From an uncultured Panacagrimonas sp. (GTDB lineage Bacteria; Pseudomonadota; Gammaproteobacteria; Nevskiales; Nevskiaceae): a stretch of 10,136 nt of DNA. This document shows positions 1 through 6,717 of the stretch, in pieces. The notes under the pieces were generated by a model that was not told the DNA's origin, did not search any database, and was given only the letters and a program-made list of their open reading frames with translations. The translations under genes and the position numbers were made by a program. Within the stretch, counting starts at the first letter, position 1; each line of letters starts with the position of its first letter. The stretch spans positions 1 to 10,136 of the forward strand of contig CAMLNE010000139.1 of the NCBI GenBank assembly GCA_946481265.1, written 5' to 3'.

Positions 1-11
1 TCCTTGGCCAT
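1..11 (-). CDS. tuf: Elongation factor Tu, first codons only (partial)
   Basis: Reading the minus strand, the window ends with ATGGCCAAGGA, which gives Met-Ala-Lys and then Asp or Glu. This fits the usual EF-Tu start (MAK, often followed by E, D or G). A Shine-Dalgarno-like GAGGT sits 6 bases before the ATG. The main argument is context: a tRNA-Tyr, tRNA-Gly, tRNA-Thr series directly upstream matches the tyrU-glyT-thrT-tufB unit of E. coli, where tuf follows tRNA-Thr. EF-Tu delivers aminoacyl-tRNA to the ribosome. Only eleven bases are visible, so the identity is inferred from position and start, not from protein sequence. Confidence 0.7.
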
Positions 12-109
12 CTCGAAACCTCAGTTCCAGTTGTTGGTGCCCAGCTCCCAGATCATTCCAGCCACAGTACGCAAACCGGTGGCCGATGCTGGAAGCCGCA
101 TTTCTAAAA
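12..109 (-). promoter_or_regulatory. Structured leader between tRNA-Thr and tuf
   Basis: This 98-base spacer separates the tRNA-Thr CCA end from the tuf start. It holds an inverted repeat: TTCCAGCCAC at 56-65 against GTGGC at 79-83 and GCTGGAA at 88-94 (plus-strand coordinates). Two 5-bp arms, GCCAC/GTGGC and TTCCA/TGGAA, can stack with a small bulge. I see no convincing promoter inside, so tuf is probably read through from the tRNA promoter at 429-457 after processing of the tRNA ends. A role in processing or tuf control is inference. Confidence 0.4.
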
Positions 110-185
110 TGGTGCCCACTACGCGATTCGAACGCGTGACCTCACCCTTACCAAGGGTGCGCTCTACCACTAGAGCTAAGTGGGC
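110..185 (-). tRNA. tRNA-Thr(GGT)
   Basis: The minus strand gives a full 76-base cloverleaf. The acceptor stem GCCCACT pairs with AGTGGGC, followed by discriminator A and an encoded CCA. The D arm contains TAGCTCTAGTGGTAGAGC, the anticodon stem CACCC/GGGTG encloses loop TTGGTAA with anticodon GGT (Thr, ACC/ACU codons), and the T arm carries GTTCGAATC. It is the last tRNA of the cluster, 28 bases after tRNA-Gly, and precedes tuf as thrT does in E. coli. Confidence 0.97.
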
Positions 186-213
186 AATGATCTACAGCGA
201 CCGCGCGAGAAAC

Positions 214-287
214 TGGAGCGGGTGATGGGAATCGAACCCACGCTATCAGCTTGGAAGGCTGAAGTTCTACCATTGAACTACACCCGC
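214..287 (-). tRNA. tRNA-Gly(TCC)
   Basis: The minus strand gives a 74-base cloverleaf with acceptor stem GCGGGTG/CACCCGC, discriminator T and encoded CCA. The anticodon stem TCAGC/GCTGA encloses CTTCCAA, giving anticodon TCC, which reads GGA and GGG. The T loop is GTTCGATTC. It lies between tRNA-Tyr (32-base spacer) and tRNA-Thr (28-base spacer) and is probably excised from one precursor with them. It corresponds to glyT of the E. coli tufB operon. Confidence 0.97.
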
Positions 288-319
288 CCGACCGCGAACC
301 GGTCCCGTCGTGCAAGCCT

Positions 320-405
<86 letters not shown>

Positions 406-428
406 AGCGACCCGCAAAACGGGCGCGT

Positions 429-457
429 ATTCTCGGGAGGCGCCCCGAGGGCGTCAA
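429..457 (-). promoter_or_regulatory. Sigma70-type promoter of the tRNA-tuf unit
   Basis: On the minus strand, TTGACG (457-452, five of six to TTGACA) is followed after exactly 17 bases by GAGAAT (434-429, four of six to TATAAT). The next bases, ACGCGCCCG, form a GC-rich discriminator like those of stringently controlled stable-RNA promoters. The -35 box contains the topA stop codon (TGA at 456-454). The spacer carries the palindrome CTCGGG-N6-CCCGAG, which partly overlaps the -10. Transcription should start near 422 and reach tRNA-Tyr at 405. Confidence 0.65.
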
Positions 458-2898
458 GCCGAGGGCTTTTTCTTGGTGGCCTTCTTCGTCGCCTTCTTGG
501 CCGGCGCCTTTTTCTTCGTAGCGGTTTTGACGGCTTTCGTCGCAACTTCGCCATCCGCGGGCTTGGCCGCCGACTTCGCCGCCTTGCCCTTGCCCTTGGC
601 TCCCGGCTTCGGCTTTTGCGCAGCCTCGTGCAGGAAGAACTCGCAGTCCAGCGCCGACAACGCCTCGGGATCCCGTGCGCGCGGGATATTCGCGCGACGC
701 TCGCCATCGGTGATGTAGGGCCCGAAACGGCCCTTGATGATGCGGATGCTGGTGCCGGGGAATTCCTTGATCGTGGCGGCCGCCAACGCCGCGGCCTTCT
801 GCTCGATCAACTCGATCGCGCGCGGCAGTTCGACGGTGAAGGGATCGTCGTCTTTCTTCAGCGACACGAAACTCTTGCCGTGCCGGACATAGGGACCGAA
901 GCGTCCGATGTTGACCTCGACCTCCTCGCCGTTCGGCAGGCTGCCGAGCTTGCGCGGCAGCCTGAACAGCTCGAGCGCCTGCTCGAGCGTGATCGTGTCG
1001 ATGCGCTGATTGGCGCGCAGGCTGGCGAACCGCGGCTTGTCCGGATCGTCCTTTGCGCCGATCTGGGCGAGCGGCCCGAACTTGCCCATGCGGACCAGCA
1101 CCTTCTTGCCGCTGACCGGATCAGTCCCGAGCGGTCGCTCTTCCCAGGTCGGCGGCTTGATGTCCTTGCCCCGCTCGATCAGCTCCTTGAACTCTTTCCA
1201 GAACACTTCGAGCACCGGGATCCACTCGCGCTCGCCGCGCGAGATCTCGTCGAGCTCTTCCTCGAGGTGGGCGGTGAATTCGTAGTCGACGTAGCGCGTG
1301 AAGTGATCCGTCAGAAAGCGGTTCACGATCATGCCGACGTCAGTCGGGATGAAGGTCTTGCCCTCAAGGCGCACGTACTCGCGGCTCTGCAGGGTCGAGA
1401 TGATCGAGGCGTAGGTCGAGGGGCGCCCGATATCGTATTCCTCGAGCGTCTTGACCAGCGAAGCCTCGGTGTAGCGCGGTGGCGGCTCGGTGAAGTGCTG
1501 GTCGGGAATCACGTCGAGCAGCTTGACCCGCTCGCCTTCGACCAGCGCGGGCAGGCGCTTGTCGTCCTCGTCGTCCTCGTCCTTGTCGTTCGGGTCCTCG
1601 GCCTTGATGTTGTAGGCGGCGAGGAATCCGGGCTCGACCAGCACCGAGCCATTGGCGCGGAACGCATGCGGCTCGCCGGCACGCAGTTCCACCGCGACCG
1701 TGTCCGACACCGCGGGTGTCATCTGGCAGGCCACGGCGCGGCGCCAGATCAGCTCGTACAGGCGGGCTTGGTCGGGGCTCAGGTACTTGGCCATTTCCTT
1801 GGGCAGACGCGCCGCCGACGTCGGGCGGATCGCCTCGTGCGCTTCCTGCGCGTTCTTGGACTTGGCCTTGAAGTAACGGGGCTCGTCAGGCAGACCCTTG
1901 GCGCCGAACTGATCGACGATGACCTTGCGGATCTCGTTGATCGCCTCGTTGGCCAGGTTCACCGAGTCGGTACGCATGTAACTGATCAGGCCGACCGTCT
2001 CACCGCCGATGTCGACGCCTTCGTAGAGCTGCTGCGCAGCCCGCATCGTGCGGCTCGAGGTGAAGCCCAGCTTGCGGTTGCCCTCCTGCTGCAGCGTCGA
2101 GGTCGTGAACGGCGGGCCGGCGAACCGCCGCCTCTGCTTCTTCTCGATGCTCTTGACCAGCAACTCGCCGCGCGCAGCATCGATCAGGCGCTGCCTGGCG
2201 GACTCCGATCCGCCGGCCTCGGTGAGCGTGAACTGCTCGACCTTCACGCCGTCGAGTTCCACCAGCCGGGCGGCGAAGGACTGTGTCTCCTTCTGCGCGC
2301 GGGCTTCGATCGTCCAGTATTCCTGCGGGACGAACTTCTTGATTTCCTCTTCGCGCTCGCAGATCAGGCGCAATGCAGGGCTCTGCACGCGCCCCGCCGA
2401 GAGCTTGGGCGCAACCTTGCGCCACAGCAGCGGCGACAGGTTGAAGCCGACCAGATAATCGAGGGCCCGCCGCGCCTGCTGCGCGTTGACGAGGTCGCTG
2501 GCCACCGCACGCGGGTTGGCGATCGCCTCGTTCACCGCGGCCTTGGTGATCTCGTGGAACACCACGCGCTTGACCGGTTTGCCCTTCAGCGCCCCCTTTT
2601 CCTTGAGCAGTTCGACCAGGTGCCAGGAAATGGCCTCGCCCTCGCGATCAGGGTCGGTGGCCAGGTACAGGGTGTCGGCATGCTTGAGCGCCGAAGCGAT
2701 TGCCCGAACGTGTTTCTCGTTCTTGTCGATCACCTGGTACTTCATCTCGAAGCCGTGCTCGGTATCGACCGCCCCGTCCTTGGGCACCAGATCGCGCACG
2801 TGGCCGTACGAGGCGAGCACCTCGTAATCGGGCCCGAGATATTTCTTGATCGTCTTGGCCTTGGCGGGCGATTCGACGATGACCAGGTTTTTGCTCAT
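454..2898 (-). CDS. topA: DNA topoisomerase I (type IA), zinc-finger-less form
   Basis: TopA relaxes negative supercoils by passing one DNA strand through a transient single-strand break. The protein is 814 residues. The Toprim domain at the N-terminus shows VESPAKAKT with Glu9 and DPDREGE with Asp82, Asp84 and Glu86, the magnesium site. The catalytic tyrosine is Tyr307 in the motif SYMRTDS. After the core come three topoisomerase C-terminal repeats (about residues 586-650, 651-700 and 710-760, each with a G[KR]FGP motif), then a lysine/alanine-rich tail (761-814). The tetracysteine zinc fingers of E. coli TopA are absent: only Cys180, Cys391 and Cys752 occur. An acidic stretch lies at 434-448. 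I chose the ATG at 2898 because it gives the family start MSKNLVIVESPAKAKT; an open frame continues 57 codons upstream but crosses the promoter at 2942-2970. The Shine-Dalgarno is weak. The stop codon overlaps the next promoter. Confidence 0.97.
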   Translation of the reverse strand: MSKNLVIVESPAKAKTIKKYLGPDYEVLASYGHVRDLVPKDGAVDTEHGFEMKYQVIDKNEKHVRAIASALKHADTLYLATDPDREGEAISWHLVELLKEKGALKGKPVKRVVFHEITKAAVNEAIANPRAVASDLVNAQQARRALDYLVGFNLSPLLWRKVAPKLSAGRVQSPALRLICEREEEIKKFVPQEYWTIEARAQKETQSFAARLVELDGVKVEQFTLTEAGGSESARQRLIDAARGELLVKSIEKKQRRRFAGPPFTTSTLQQEGNRKLGFTSSRTMRAAQQLYEGVDIGGETVGLISYMRTDSVNLANEAINEIRKVIVDQFGAKGLPDEPRYFKAKSKNAQEAHEAIRPTSAARLPKEMAKYLSPDQARLYELIWRRAVACQMTPAVSDTVAVELRAGEPHAFRANGSVLVEPGFLAAYNIKAEDPNDKDEDDEDDKRLPALVEGERVKLLDVIPDQHFTEPPPRYTEASLVKTLEEYDIGRPSTYASIISTLQSREYVRLEGKTFIPTDVGMIVNRFLTDHFTRYVDYEFTAHLEEELDEISRGEREWIPVLEVFWKEFKELIERGKDIKPPTWEERPLGTDPVSGKKVLVRMGKFGPLAQIGAKDDPDKPRFASLRANQRIDTITLEQALELFRLPRKLGSLPNGEEVEVNIGRFGPYVRHGKSFVSLKKDDDPFTVELPRAIELIEQKAAALAAATIKEFPGTSIRIIKGRFGPYITDGERRANIPRARDPEALSALDCEFFLHEAAQKPKPGAKGKGKAAKSAAKPADGEVATKAVKTATKKKAPAKKATKKATKKKPSA

Positions 2899-2906
2899 TG
2901 ACTCAT
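2895..2906 (-). other. Three-codon mini-ORF overlapping the topA start
   Basis: Just before topA the minus strand reads ATG-AGT-CAA-TGA (Met-Ser-Gln-stop). Its stop overlaps the topA start codon as ATGA (2898-2895). GGA lies only two bases before the mini-ORF ATG, which is too close for a normal Shine-Dalgarno. It may be chance, or it may feed terminating ribosomes into the topA start. No function is claimed. Confidence 0.2.
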
Positions 2907-2941
2907 GTCCGACGCGGACCGGACGGCCCGCGGGGGCGAAG

Positions 2942-2970
2942 CTTATAAGCGCAGGGTGAACCCCTGTCCA
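2942..2970 (-). promoter_or_regulatory. Sigma70-type promoter of topA
   Basis: The minus strand reads TGGACA (2970-2965, five of six to TTGACA), then exactly 17 bases, then TATAAG (2947-2942, five of six to TATAAT). The predicted start is near 2935, giving a leader of about 37 bases to the topA ATG at 2898. The -10 lies in a perfect 10-bp palindrome (2941-2950). This means topA can be transcribed separately from smg. Confidence 0.7.
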
Positions 2971-3225
2971 GCCAAGCTCCCGGCAGCGATGTGCAGGATC
3001 AGGGCCCGTCGCCAGTGGCCGGGGCGCCTCTCGGACGCGGCAGGCCAGGTGGTTCCAGGGCAGTGACACGGCCGGGGGCCAATACGCAGACCGGGCCGCG
3101 TGGATCTGCCCAGCCGCGCCGCCATATTCATCCCGGGGATTGCCAGCGCGTCGCCGTCCGAGACGCGTTCCTCCGCATGAAACCCGGGCCGGCCACGTCC
3201 AAGGCGGCCTCGCGCATCGAATGCG
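2971..3225. other. Non-coding stretch between smg and topA
   Basis: Together with the topA promoter and leader this makes a 327-bp gap without a convincing gene. Open frames crossing it give Arg/Pro/Gly-rich translations with no recognisable domain. Two small hairpins are visible: CGCAT-TCG-ATGCG right after the smg stop (3213-3225), and CGCGTC-N9-GACGCG (3147-3167). Neither has a T-run, so no clear intrinsic terminator is seen. It may hold topA regulatory sites or be degraded sequence. Confidence 0.4.
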
Positions 3226-3693
3226 TCAGTGCAGATAGCCGCCCTGGCAATAGACGAGATCTTCGAGGTGCTCGAAGGCCTCCTCGGCGTCCGGGTGATT
3301 CCCCAGCACGAGCAGGCATACCCACTTCACGCGTTCCAGGTCGATCTCGTCGGCGAACGCCATCAGGCGGTCGATCACGACTTCCCGCGCGGTGCTGTCG
3401 AGGATGCCGAGCTGTTCGAGGTAGAGCAGGAAGCCACGGCAGTCCACCGACAGCTTGTCCTGTTCCTGGCGAGCGAAGATGCGCAGCGAGCCCCGCGGGC
3501 CGAAGATCAGCGGCTGCTGTCGCTGCTCGGTGAGGCCGTCGAGCCAGCAGAACGCATGATTGACCTCTTCAACCGGAAACCCGGCGGCGGTCAGTTCGTC
3601 CCGCAGGGTTTCCTGATTTTCCGTGTCGGCAAATTCCCCGTGCTGATAGTTCTCGAACAGATACATCAGCACGTCCAGCACGGTCTCTTTCAT
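3226..3693 (-). CDS. smg: Smg family protein (DUF494)
   Basis: This 155-residue protein matches the Smg/DUF494 family (E. coli Smg has 157 residues): the start MKETVLDVLMYLFENY, the motif CRGFLLYLEQ around residues 85-94, the segment TAREVVIDRLMAF, and LKWV-like RVKWVCLLVL before the C-terminal LEDL...LH. The biochemical role of Smg is unknown. It is almost entirely helical by appearance, with no signal peptide or membrane span. I chose the ATG at 3693 because GAGG sits 5 bases upstream and it gives the family N-terminus; an in-frame ATG further upstream lacks that support. It lies 54 bases after dprA and before topA, the same neighbourhood as in E. coli, and is probably co-transcribed with dprA. 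Confidence 0.93.
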   Translation of the reverse strand: MKETVLDVLMYLFENYQHGEFADTENQETLRDELTAAGFPVEEVNHAFCWLDGLTEQRQQPLIFGPRGSLRIFARQEQDKLSVDCRGFLLYLEQLGILDSTAREVVIDRLMAFADEIDLERVKWVCLLVLGNHPDAEEAFEHLEDLVYCQGGYLH

Positions 3694-3747
3694 GATGGCC
3701 TCGTGTTGGCGTCTTGGCGCAGGTAGCGGCGCCATGACGTCGGGACA

Positions 3748-4899
3748 TTAACCAGCGTCCGGCGTTCTGTCCACGACGGCTGCACGATCGACGAGGGGCA
3801 TCGACCCCCCGCCACCGAGGCGCATGACCCGTCCTCCCGCCGCGGGCGCCACGCGCCCATCCAGTTCGAGCTCGAGCAGCGCCGTGCTGAGCGCGTCGAC
3901 TCCCATGCCGAGGGCCTCGACCAGCTCATCGATCGCCCGTGGCCGATCACCCAGGACGTCGAGCACGCGCTGGTGGCGATGCGGATCGGTCGACGCCTGC
4001 GGGCTGCCCGCCTGCAGCCAGGCACCGACCTGTCCGCCGATCTCCTCCAGGACATCGTCGGCGGTTTCCACCAGCTTGGCCCCTTGCCGGATCAGGCGGT
4101 GACAGCCGCGCGCCATCAGGTTGTGGATCGACCCTGGAATGGCGAACACCTCGCGACCCTGTTCCGCGGCAAGCCGGGCGGTGATCAGCGAGCCCGACTC
4201 GCGTGCCGCTTCGACGACCAGCACGCCCAGCGACAGGCCCGCAATGATGCGGTTGCGCCGCGGGAAATTCTCGGGTCGTGGCGCGGTGCCCGGCGCGAAC
4301 TCGGACACCAGCAGGCCACGTTGATCGATCTCCCCCGCCAGCAGCTTGTTCCGCGCCGGATAGACGCGATCCAGGCCGGTGCCACACACCGCGATGGTGT
4401 TGCCGTCGGCCGCCAGCGCCCCGCGATGTGCCGCGGCGTCCACACCCAGCGCCAGTCCGCTGGTGATGGTCAGCCCGCGCCGTGCCAGTTCTGCCGAAAA
4501 ACCCTCGGCAATCTCCAGCCCCTGCGGCGTGGCATTGCGCGAACCGACAATCGCCAGCTGCGGCAATTCCAGCAGTTCCGCATCACCGCGAAAGAACAGC
4601 GCGGTCGGCCGGCCCGGAATTTCACGCAGCCGCTGCGGGTAGCGCGCGTCGTTGAACGGGATCAGGCCTCGCCGCGGAGCCTCGCACCAGGCTGCATCCG
4701 CCTCGACCTGCTGCGGATCGACGCACTCCAGCGCGCTCCAGATTTCGCGCGGGATACCAGCTGCGATCCAGCCGTTGCGACCGGCGGCAATTGCTGCCGC
4801 AGCCGAACCATGACGCTCGATCAGCCCGCTCACAGCGGCCGCGCCCAGCCCGGAACATCGGAGCAGGCTCAGCCAGGCACGCAGGTCGGCAGGCTGCAT
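3748..4899 (-). CDS. dprA: DNA-processing protein DprA
   Basis: DprA binds single-stranded DNA entering during natural transformation and loads RecA onto it in the cytoplasm. The 383-residue protein shows the family plan. A helical N-terminal SAM-like segment covers about residues 1-70. The Rossmann-like DNA-processing domain follows, with IVGSR (117-121), SGLALGVDAAAHRGAL (147-162), FPRRNRIIAG (212-221), the SGSLITA motif (235-241) and FAIPG. A C-terminal winged-helix domain (about 306-362) ends with a short glycine-rich tail. The ATG at 4899 is preceded by AGG about 6 bases upstream and lies 21 bases after the stop of the LysM gene, so translation of the two is probably linked. All hallmark motifs are intact, suggesting a functional protein. 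Confidence 0.96.
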   Translation of the reverse strand: MQPADLRAWLSLLRCSGLGAAAVSGLIERHGSAAAAIAAGRNGWIAAGIPREIWSALECVDPQQVEADAAWCEAPRRGLIPFNDARYPQRLREIPGRPTALFFRGDAELLELPQLAIVGSRNATPQGLEIAEGFSAELARRGLTITSGLALGVDAAAHRGALAADGNTIAVCGTGLDRVYPARNKLLAGEIDQRGLLVSEFAPGTAPRPENFPRRNRIIAGLSLGVLVVEAARESGSLITARLAAEQGREVFAIPGSIHNLMARGCHRLIRQGAKLVETADDVLEEIGGQVGAWLQAGSPQASTDPHRHQRVLDVLGDRPRAIDELVEALGMGVDALSTALLELELDGRVAPAAGGRVMRLGGGGSMPLVDRAAVVDRTPDAG

Positions 4900-4920
4900 A
4901 TGCCTGTCATCCGTCCGCTT

Positions 4921-6060
4921 CTACAGGCGGCCGGCGACCGGCTTTTCGACCTTGTCGAGCTTGTGGACGGGCTCGGTGATCGACATCACCAGGCCGAAGC
5001 TCACGCGCGGCGTGACCTTGAAGACGATCAGCTGGCCGGCGTAGGTATCGGGCAAGGCGACGCGGCGGATGCTGTAGGGATCCTGCGCGGTGCGGTTGGC
5101 CTGCAGGATGTCCAGCACGTGGCCAGGTTCGAGGCCATGGTTGCTGCCACGATTCATCGTCACGATCTGGTACTGCCCGACCATCGAGAGACCGTCGGTC
5201 ACCGCGATGATGCGTCCGTCGATCGGGGCAGCCGGCGCACGCGGATAGAAATTCTCGCTGAACGCCTCGGGCTCGGCCGACAGGAGGCGATCACCGACCA
5301 GCGCCTCGCGCAGGCTGCGCGACAGCACCGCCGAACTCGGCTGGCCGAACTCGCGGATCTCGGCGTCGCCGACCGGCACCGCTTCGTAGCCGAGCACGTC
5401 GCCGTCGTCGGGATCACGGTAGATCTGGCCACGCCGCACCACCGAGTAGGTGTAGGCCTTTTCCGACTCCAGATTCTGCACGTAGAAGTTCACACCGGCG
5501 CCACCGACCAGATGGTCATCGTCGAAGGCCAGCAGGTAGGGCGAGGCGGCCAGTTCGTCGCCGGTGACCAGCCGTGGGCCGCGCAGGAAGTTGCGGATCG
5601 CGTCGATGGGGATCATCGGGATCGCGCCGTCCAGCGGCATCTCGCGAACCTGCGGAGAAAGGCGTTCGACGCCGGCGCCGCCAGCACCGCCATCGCGCGC
5701 CAGGCGCGGCTGACCATCGACATACACCAGCTTGAGGACGTCGCCGGGATAGATCTGATGCGGATTCCGGACCTGGTCGTTGACGTACCAGACTTCCGGC
5801 CACTGCCAGGGATCCCGCAGGAAGCGATTGGCGATCCCCCACAGCGTGTCGCCCTTCTTCACCACGTACTCGAGCGGTGCGCCTTCGCGCAGCGCTGGAT
5901 TCCGCGCGGGGCGCGCCAGTGGCATCGGGGTTGCCGCGACAGGCGCCGGTTGGGCCGCCGGCACAGGCCCAGGCGCATCGGCGACCGGAGGCGGACTCGG
6001 CGGAACGCCCGCGCAGGCGGCGAGCGCAGCAGTCGCGACGGCCGTTGAGGCCGCCCGCAT
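4921..6060 (-). CDS. TsaP-like LysM peptidoglycan-binding lipoprotein
   Basis: From the ATG at 6060 the protein has 379 residues. It begins with a short lipoprotein signal, MRAASTAVATAALAAC, with lipobox LAAC and acylated Cys16. A Pro/Ala-rich linker follows, then one LysM domain (about residues 65-114, with YVVKKGDTLWGIANRF and PWQWPEVW), and a C-terminal region with VGQYQIVTMNRGSNHGLEPG. This order and these motifs match what I recall of TsaP, the LysM/FlgT-like protein that anchors the type IV pilus secretin PilQ to peptidoglycan and sits beside dprA in Pseudomonas. The homology is judged by eye. An in-frame ATG at 6102 would add 14 codons, but those codons (GGA AAT TAT AGT) are AT-rich, unlike the rest, and overlap a perfect TATAAT on the other strand. 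I therefore prefer 6060, although its Shine-Dalgarno is weak and the one before 6102 (AAGGGA) is a little better. dprA follows after 21 bases. Confidence 0.85.
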   Translation of the reverse strand: MRAASTAVATAALAACAGVPPSPPPVADAPGPVPAAQPAPVAATPMPLARPARNPALREGAPLEYVVKKGDTLWGIANRFLRDPWQWPEVWYVNDQVRNPHQIYPGDVLKLVYVDGQPRLARDGGAGGAGVERLSPQVREMPLDGAIPMIPIDAIRNFLRGPRLVTGDELAASPYLLAFDDDHLVGGAGVNFYVQNLESEKAYTYSVVRRGQIYRDPDDGDVLGYEAVPVGDAEIREFGQPSSAVLSRSLREALVGDRLLSAEPEAFSENFYPRAPAAPIDGRIIAVTDGLSMVGQYQIVTMNRGSNHGLEPGHVLDILQANRTAQDPYSIRRVALPDTYAGQLIVFKVTPRVSFGLVMSITEPVHKLDKVEKPVAGRL

Positions 6061-6087
6061 CAGGCGATCCAAGCCCCACCCAGACCG

Positions 6088-6095
6088 ACTATAAT
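6088..6095. promoter_or_regulatory. Overlapping divergent -10 elements between LysM gene and def
   Basis: The plus strand has a perfect TATAAT at 6090-6095, pointing to def with a start near 6102 and a leader of about 100 bases. The minus strand has TATAGT at 6093-6088, five of six, which would start near 6081 and leave about 20 bases before the LysM ATG at 6060. The two boxes share the same AT-rich patch in otherwise GC-rich DNA. No good -35 hexamer is seen at normal spacing on either side, so strength and use are uncertain. Confidence 0.45.
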
Positions 6096-6200
6096 TTCCC
6101 ATGACGGCTTTTCCCTTGGTTCCCCGCCTGATTCTGGCACAAACCCGAATCGCGACACTGGCTTGGCGACAACTCTAGCAGTAGCTTCGCAACCCTTTCC

Positions 6201-6707
6201 ATGGCGCTCCTTCCGATCCTCCAGCATCCCGATCCGCGGCTTCGCCAGAAGGCCGCTCCGGTGACGGTGTTCGACGCCCAGCTGCAGCAGCTGATCGAGG
6301 ACATGTTCGAAACCATGTACGACGCTCCGGGGGTCGGTCTCGCCGCGACGCAGGTCGGCGTGATGCTGCGCCTGGCGGTCATGGACTGCGCGGCGAAGGA
6401 CACACCGCCCGCACCCCAAGTCCTGATCAATCCGGAGATCCTCGAGGCCTCGCAGCGCATCGACATGGAGGAAGGCTGCCTGTCGGTTCCCGATACCAAC
6501 GAGAAGGTGCCGCGCTTTAGCCGCCTCAGGATGCGCGCGCTCGATCGCACTGGGCAGCCGTACGAGGTCGAGGCCGAGGGCCTGCTCGCGCAGGCCATCC
6601 AGCACGAGATCGACCACCTCGACGGCAAGCTGTACATCGACTACCTCTCCAGCCTGAAGCGAGAGCGCATCAACAAGAAGCTGCGCAAGCAGCGGCAGAC
6701 CGCGTGA
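6201..6707 (+). CDS. def: Peptide deformylase
   Basis: Peptide deformylase removes the formyl group from the N-terminal methionine of nascent proteins at the ribosome, using a bound metal (usually Fe2+). The 168-residue protein has all three motifs: GVGLAATQ (44-51), EGCLS with metal ligand Cys93, and HEIDH (135-139) with ligands His135 and His139 and catalytic Glu136. Its length matches E. coli Def (169). The start MALLPILQHPDPRLR is the family N-terminus, so the ATG at 6201 is secure even though the preceding bases (GCAACCCTTTCC) contain no Shine-Dalgarno. fmt follows after 10 bases in the same operon and supplies the formyl groups that Def removes. This is the bacterial type 1B form by its EGCLS motif and short C-terminus. 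Confidence 0.98.
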   Translation: MALLPILQHPDPRLRQKAAPVTVFDAQLQQLIEDMFETMYDAPGVGLAATQVGVMLRLAVMDCAAKDTPPAPQVLINPEILEASQRIDMEEGCLSVPDTNEKVPRFSRLRMRALDRTGQPYEVEAEGLLAQAIQHEIDHLDGKLYIDYLSSLKRERINKKLRKQRQTA

Positions 6708-6717
6708 GACCCGGTCC

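Noticed and set aside
432..449. CTCGGG-N6-CCCGAG as a topA terminator
   Set aside because: There is no T-run, and the element lies inside the spacer of a well-formed promoter, so a terminator reading is less likely.
616..2901. Long plus-strand open frame (761 codons) antisense to topA
   Set aside because: The translation is Arg/Leu/Asp-rich with no domain, and topA on the other strand shows all catalytic motifs. Long antisense frames are expected in GC-rich genes.
2899..3069. 57-codon upstream extension of topA
   Set aside because: It would place the sigma70-type promoter inside the coding region, and the family N-terminus begins at the ATG at 2898.
2991..3533. Plus-strand frame of 180 codons antisense to smg
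   Set aside because: Low-complexity Arg/Pro/Ala product; smg on the other strand matches its family closely.
3973..6048. Long plus-strand open frame (691 codons) across dprA and the LysM gene
   Set aside because: It spans two real genes and their junction on the opposite strand; the translation shows no family features.
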